Origin: DASZYF01 sp035545535
GTDB lineage: Bacteria > Actinomycetota > Actinomycetes > Mycobacteriales > CAJCIY01
Direction of reading: 5' to 3'
Length of the DNA: 24,080 nt
NCBI GenBank assembly: GCA_035545535.1
Contig: DASZYF010000208.1
Coordinates: 1-24,080 of the forward strand
Shown: positions 20,811 to 24,080 of the stretch, piece after piece
Layout of the letters: each line of letters begins with the position of its first letter
How positions within the stretch are numbered: the first letter of the stretch is position 1
Made by a program: the position numbers and the translations under genes
Notes under the pieces: generated by a model
Database searches by the model: none
What the model saw: only the letters and a program-made list of their open reading frames with translations
Told to the model about the DNA's origin: nothing

Positions 20811-22051
20811 GCCGACGGGTCCTTCGGCGTCCCGCGCCGCGGGGCCTTTGTGGCCTTGGTCGCCTTCGTCGCGGTGCGCTTGACCGCGCGCGTGCGCAGC
20901 TTCTCGGCGGCGGCGGCCGCGCCGAGCGACTCGAGGTCGGCCTCCTCGCCCCCGAGCGCTTCGCCCGCCAGCGGCACCTCGGCGTCGACGCCGGTGGGCG
21001 CGAAGATGTCCGACGCCTCGATGCCCTGCGCAGAGAGCGCCTCGGAGTACCAGCACGCGGCGAGGTGGCTCATCCCCGCGACCGCCTCCAGGCGCGGCTC
21101 TTCCTCGTCGCACCGCTCCTGGTGCAGCGGGCAGCGCGGACCGAACGGGCAACCGGGGGGCAGGTTGATGAGCGAAGGCGGCGCGCCCTGGATCGGCGTG
21201 AGCCGTTCCTGCGTGCGTGCGTCGAGCCGCGGCAGCGAACCGAGCAGGCCGACGGTGTACGGCATGCGCGGCGAGTAGTAGATGTCCTCGACGGACCCGA
21301 GCTCGACCGGCCGGCCCGCGTACATCACGAGCACGCGGTCGGCGACGCCCGCGACCACGCCGAGGTCGTGCGTGATGAGCACCAGAGCCGCGCCGGTCTC
21401 CTGCTGCGCCTTCTTGAGCGTCTCGAGCACCTGCGCCTGGATGGTGACGTCGAGGGCCGTGGTCGGCTCGTCGGCGATGATCACCTCGGGGTTGTTGGCC
21501 ATGCCGATGGCGATGACCGCGCGCTGGCGCATGCCGCCCGAGTACTCGTGCGGGTACTGGTCGACGCGGCGTTCGGCGTTCGGGATCTCGACGAGCTTGA
21601 GGAGCTCGATCGAGCGATCCCGCGCCGCCTGCTTCGACATCGAATCGTCGTGCGCGCGCAGCGCCTCCGCGAGCTGCCAGCCCACGGTGTAGACCGGGTT
21701 GAGCGAGGTCATCGGGTCCTGGAAGATCATCGCGACCTGCTTGCCGCGGACCTTCGCGAGATCGCGCTCGGACAGCCCGAGCAGCTCGCGGCCGTGCAGG
21801 CGCACCGAGCCGCCGACCGTCGCCGTCCGGGGCAGGAGGCCCATGATCGCGAGCGACGTCACCGACTTGCCGGAGCCGGACTCGCCGACGATGCCGATGG
21901 TCTCGCCGCGACCGACCGCGTAGCTGACGCCGCGCACGGCGTGGACCACGCCGTCCTCGGTGGGGAAGTCGACGGTGAGGTTCGTGACCTCGAGCACGGC
22001 GCTTCCGGCGCTGCGCGGCGTGGCCGTGGCAGCGTCGATGACGTCGGTCAC
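20807..22051 (-). CDS. Oligopeptide/dipeptide ABC transporter ATP-binding protein (DppD/OppD type) with basic C-terminal tail
   Basis: A 414-residue ABC ATPase. Walker A is GESGSGKS at 56-63, the Q-loop is MIFQDPMTSLNPVY, the signature is YSGGMRQRAVIAIGMA, Walker B is VIIADEPTTALD, and the switch His is in LITHDLGVV. The oligopeptide C-terminal region PPGCPFGPRCPLHQERCDEE contains the usual Cys cluster. The protein then continues about 75 residues beyond the normal end: an acidic stretch (VPLAGEALGGEEADLESLG) followed by a basic tail with three ATK units, TATKATKATKAPRRGTPK. That tail resembles nucleic-acid-binding Lys/Ala tails of actinobacterial histone-like proteins and is unusual for this family. 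The GTG start at 22051 overlaps the upstream permease stop (GTGA). Confidence 0.92.
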   Translation of the reverse strand: MTDVIDAATATPRSAGSAVLEVTNLTVDFPTEDGVVHAVRGVSYAVGRGETIGIVGESGSGKSVTSLAIMGLLPRTATVGGSVRLHGRELLGLSERDLAKVRGKQVAMIFQDPMTSLNPVYTVGWQLAEALRAHDDSMSKQAARDRSIELLKLVEIPNAERRVDQYPHEYSGGMRQRAVIAIGMANNPEVIIADEPTTALDVTIQAQVLETLKKAQQETGAALVLITHDLGVVAGVADRVLVMYAGRPVELGSVEDIYYSPRMPYTVGLLGSLPRLDARTQERLTPIQGAPPSLINLPPGCPFGPRCPLHQERCDEEEPRLEAVAGMSHLAACWYSEALSAQGIEASDIFAPTGVDAEVPLAGEALGGEEADLESLGAAAAAEKLRTRAVKRTATKATKATKAPRRGTPKDPSA

Positions 22052-23004
22052 GCGCGCACCCGGTTCTGCTGCGGGTCGAGTGCGTCGCGCAGGCCGTCAC
22101 CGATGAAGTTGACGGTCAGCGCGATGAGGATGATGACGACGCCGGGCGAGTAGAACACCCACGGGTGCTTGTCCGCCGCGCTCACCGAGGCGTTGATCAG
22201 CAGGCCGAGCGAGGTGTCCGGCGGCTGCACGCCGAAGCCGAGGAACGACAGCGCGCTCTCGGCGAGGATCGCGACCGAGATCGACACCGTGACGTTGACG
22301 ATGATCGGGCCGAGCACGTTGGGCAGCAGGTGCCGGATGATGATGCGCGAGCTGCTCGCGCCCATCGCCCGCGCCGCCTCGACGAACTCCTTCTCGCGCA
22401 ACGACAGGAACTGCGCGCGCACGACACGGGCGACGTAGGGCCACCCGAGCAGGGCCAGCAGCAGCGCCACCGCGAGCTTGAGGCTCAGCCAGTGGATGTT
22501 GCTGAGGTTGTAGCCGATGACGATCGCGATGGCGATCGAGGGCAGCGTGAGGATGAGGTCGCAGACGCGCATGAGCGCGGAGTCGACGAGGCCACCGAAG
22601 TAGCCGGCGATCGAACCGACGACGGTGCCGACGAACGTGGAGATCACCGCGACGAGCAGCGCGATCTCGATCGAGCCCTGCGACCCGCGGAAGATGAGCG
22701 CGAGCTCGTCGTGGCTGATGTTGTCGGTGCCGAGCGGGTGCGCGCCGGACGGACCCTGGTAGTACGCACCGGTCAGCTGGTCGTACTTGTACTTCCACAG
22801 GGCGCCGCCGATGAATGCGGTCAGCACGATGAGCAGGAAGACGACGAGGCTGACGACCGCCGCGCGGTGCCGCACGAAGCGGCTCACGATGATGCGGAGC
22901 TGTGAGCGCGCCTCGACGGTGAACTCGCGCTCCACGCCGGGTGTGGGCGGCTCTCCGACCCCGACGGTGCCGTCGGCGGCCGGACGTTCGATGCTGGTGC
23001 TCAC
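22048..23004 (-). CDS. Oligopeptide/dipeptide ABC transporter permease (DppC/OppC type)
   Basis: A 318-residue inner-membrane permease. The hydrophilic N-terminus of about 45 residues leads to a first span (VVSLVVFLLIVLTAFIGGAL), then the DppC-type GPSGAHPLGTDNISHDELAL extracellular segment. About five more spans follow, with the EAA loop REKEFVEAARAMGASSSRII that docks on the ATPases. The C-terminal FLGFGVQPPDTSLG and NFIGDGLRDALDPQQ are typical of DppC. Start and stop both overlap neighbours through GTGA, so the four genes are translationally coupled. Substrate cannot be deduced from the permease; peptides are most likely, nickel or glycosides are alternatives in this family. Confidence 0.93.
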   Translation of the reverse strand: MSTSIERPAADGTVGVGEPPTPGVEREFTVEARSQLRIIVSRFVRHRAAVVSLVVFLLIVLTAFIGGALWKYKYDQLTGAYYQGPSGAHPLGTDNISHDELALIFRGSQGSIEIALLVAVISTFVGTVVGSIAGYFGGLVDSALMRVCDLILTLPSIAIAIVIGYNLSNIHWLSLKLAVALLLALLGWPYVARVVRAQFLSLREKEFVEAARAMGASSSRIIIRHLLPNVLGPIIVNVTVSISVAILAESALSFLGFGVQPPDTSLGLLINASVSAADKHPWVFYSPGVVIILIALTVNFIGDGLRDALDPQQNRVRA

Positions 23005-23990
23005 GCGTACCGGATCCGTGGGTCGAGGGCGGCGTACAAGAGGTCGGCGATCAGGTTGAACATGATCACGAACAGGCCGGAGATCAGCAGCCAGCCGAGG
23101 ACGACGTTGACGTCCCGCGTGTGCACCGCCTGGATGAACAGCTCGCCCATGCCGTGCCAGGCGAAGACGGTCTCGGTGATCACGGCACCGCCGAAGATCG
23201 CGCCGACGTCGAGCGCGACCACCGTCGTCAGGGGGACGAGGGCGTTGCGCAGCGCGTGCCGCACGAGGACCCGGCGGCTGGACAGGCCCTTGGCCCGGGC
23301 CAGGCGGATGTAGTCGCTGTTGAGCACCTCGAGCATCGAGGCGCGCTGGTAGCGGCTCCAGGCCGCGTAGCTGATCAGCGACAGCGACAGCGCGGGCAGC
23401 ACCAGGTGCGACAGGCGATCGGTGAAGTGCGCCCAGGTGCCGCCCGCCAACGCCGGCGTGGAGTCACCGATCGTCGCGATGTGGGTGCCGGCTGCGTCGT
23501 TCAGCTGGATGGCCCAGGTCTTCAGCAGCGCCGCGAACCAGAAGGCGGGCATCGAGATGAACAGGAAGCTGAAGAACGTCGAGCCGTAGTCGACGGCGGA
23601 GTACTGACGGGTGGCGCTGACGACGCCGGTGATGATGGCGAAGATGACGGCGAGGATCATCGCGCCGAAGACCATGTAGACGGTGACCCCGAGCCGGTGC
23701 TCCAGCAGCCGTCCGATGGGGCCGGACGAGGTGCCCGAGATCGGCACGTGAGGTCCGAACGTGCCGCTGAACAGGCCCTTCAGCCAGAGCCAGTAGCGGT
23801 TGAAGAAGTTCGTGTCGTAGTGGAGCGAGTGCGAGATCTGGTGCAGCGTCTGTGCGGGGACCGGGGGGTTCTTGGTGCGCAGGTCCGCGAGGGGGTTGCC
23901 GGCGAACACCAGGCAGAGCTGGATGAAGAACGTCGCCGCCAACAGCACCGGTATGGCGATGGCGATCCGCCGCACCGCGAATCCAAGCAC
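23001..23990 (-). CDS. Oligopeptide/dipeptide ABC transporter permease (DppB/OppB type)
   Basis: A 329-residue permease with an N-terminal span directly after the start (VRRIAIAIPVLLAATFFIQL), a large extracytoplasmic segment (about residues 30-100, with LHQISHSLHYDTNFFNRYW and GRLLEHRLGVTVYMVFG) and five further spans. The EAA loop reads SDYIRLARAKGLSSRRVLVR, and NALVPLTTVVALDVGAIFGG then VITETVFAWHGMGEL are DppB signatures. GTG 23990 has a strong AGGAG six bases upstream, the best ribosome-binding site of this operon, consistent with fresh initiation after the structured gap that precedes it. First permease of the operon; the substrate-binding protein gene is presumably just beyond the right edge. 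Confidence 0.93.
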   Translation of the reverse strand: MLGFAVRRIAIAIPVLLAATFFIQLCLVFAGNPLADLRTKNPPVPAQTLHQISHSLHYDTNFFNRYWLWLKGLFSGTFGPHVPISGTSSGPIGRLLEHRLGVTVYMVFGAMILAVIFAIITGVVSATRQYSAVDYGSTFFSFLFISMPAFWFAALLKTWAIQLNDAAGTHIATIGDSTPALAGGTWAHFTDRLSHLVLPALSLSLISYAAWSRYQRASMLEVLNSDYIRLARAKGLSSRRVLVRHALRNALVPLTTVVALDVGAIFGGAVITETVFAWHGMGELFIQAVHTRDVNVVLGWLLISGLFVIMFNLIADLLYAALDPRIRYA

Positions 23991-24022
23991 CTTCTACTCC
24001 TGCCCGTCGGTCCGCGTGGTTC

Positions 24023-24073
24023 GGAGCTGACGCTCCCCGCTCGTGCCCCCCGGCGTGCGCCGGGCGGCACGAG
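24023..24073 (-). promoter_or_regulatory. Tandem stem-loops upstream of the ABC permease gene
   Basis: A strong hairpin spans 24040-24073: CTCGTGCC pairs with GGCACGAG (8 bp), one C-C mismatch, then CCCGGCG with CGCCGGG (7 bp) around TG. A second small stem, GGAGC-TGAC-GCTCC, lies at 24023-24036. On the minus-strand transcript they come before the dppB-type gene, with no T-tract. A stem-loop in the gap after a substrate-binding protein gene commonly protects or partly terminates the mRNA, so the binding protein is made in excess. That gene itself is not visible. Confidence 0.5.
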
Positions 24074-24080
24074 GGGAGGG

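Noticed and set aside
20811..22100. N-terminal extension of the DppF-type frame through the whole DppD-type gene
   Set aside because: The upstream part is an Arg/Ala/Gly-rich out-of-frame shadow; the GTG at 20810 overlapping the DppD stop is the natural start.

Overview
The window is very GC-rich DNA with strongly GC-biased third codon positions, many GTG starts, GTGA/ATGA stop-start overlaps and several TANNNT boxes placed 6-7 nt before a start codon (leaderless transcription). Together with a Streptomyces-type RbpA, OpcA, and the ctaB/tkt-tal-zwf-opcA-pgl arrangement, this points to a chromosomal segment of an actinomycete (Actinomycetota). I cannot assign a genus. I see no rRNA, tRNA, CRISPR, transposase or phage gene.

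Layout. (1) 1-1135, minus strand: an enoyl-CoA hydratase/isomerase-family gene overlapping the start of a gene that runs off the left edge and looks like a family III (CaiB/BaiF) CoA-transferase. (2) 1136-1387: a divergent control region with a dyad, two candidate promoters and a possible 24-codon leaderless leader ORF. (3) 1388-5548, plus strand: three tightly spaced genes for an exported SBP56/methanethiol-oxidase-family protein and two single-span anchored extracellular proteins, one with a periplasmic-binding-protein-like domain and one with a Pro/Thr/Ser stalk. This is the least explained part of the window. (4) 5549-6415, minus: an ATP-grasp enzyme. (5) 6454-10240: ctaA (heme A synthase), an MFS exporter, a 69-bp imperfect palindrome, a small basic protein, and ctaB (heme O synthase) on the minus strand. 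ctaA and ctaB act in consecutive steps of heme A formation for cytochrome oxidase. (6) 10388-16955, plus: tkt-tal-zwf-opcA-pgl, the pentose phosphate operon that makes NADPH and sugar phosphates. (7) 16978-18966, minus: a two-domain alcohol-forming fatty acyl-CoA reductase, convergent with pgl. (8) 19064-19654, minus: rbpA and secG. (9) 19755-23990, minus: an oligopeptide/dipeptide-type ABC importer (two permeases, two ATPases), all four genes linked by GTGA overlaps. Its substrate-binding protein is not in the window and probably lies just beyond the right edge, separated from the first permease gene by strong stem-loops.

Most of the window is ordinary core metabolism. The points most worth a second look are the SBP56-like trio with its leader region, the 69-bp palindrome at 8897-8965, the perfect dyad abutting the ctaB promoter, the acyl-CoA reductase next to the NADPH-producing operon, and the Lys/Thr/Ala tail on one ABC ATPase.
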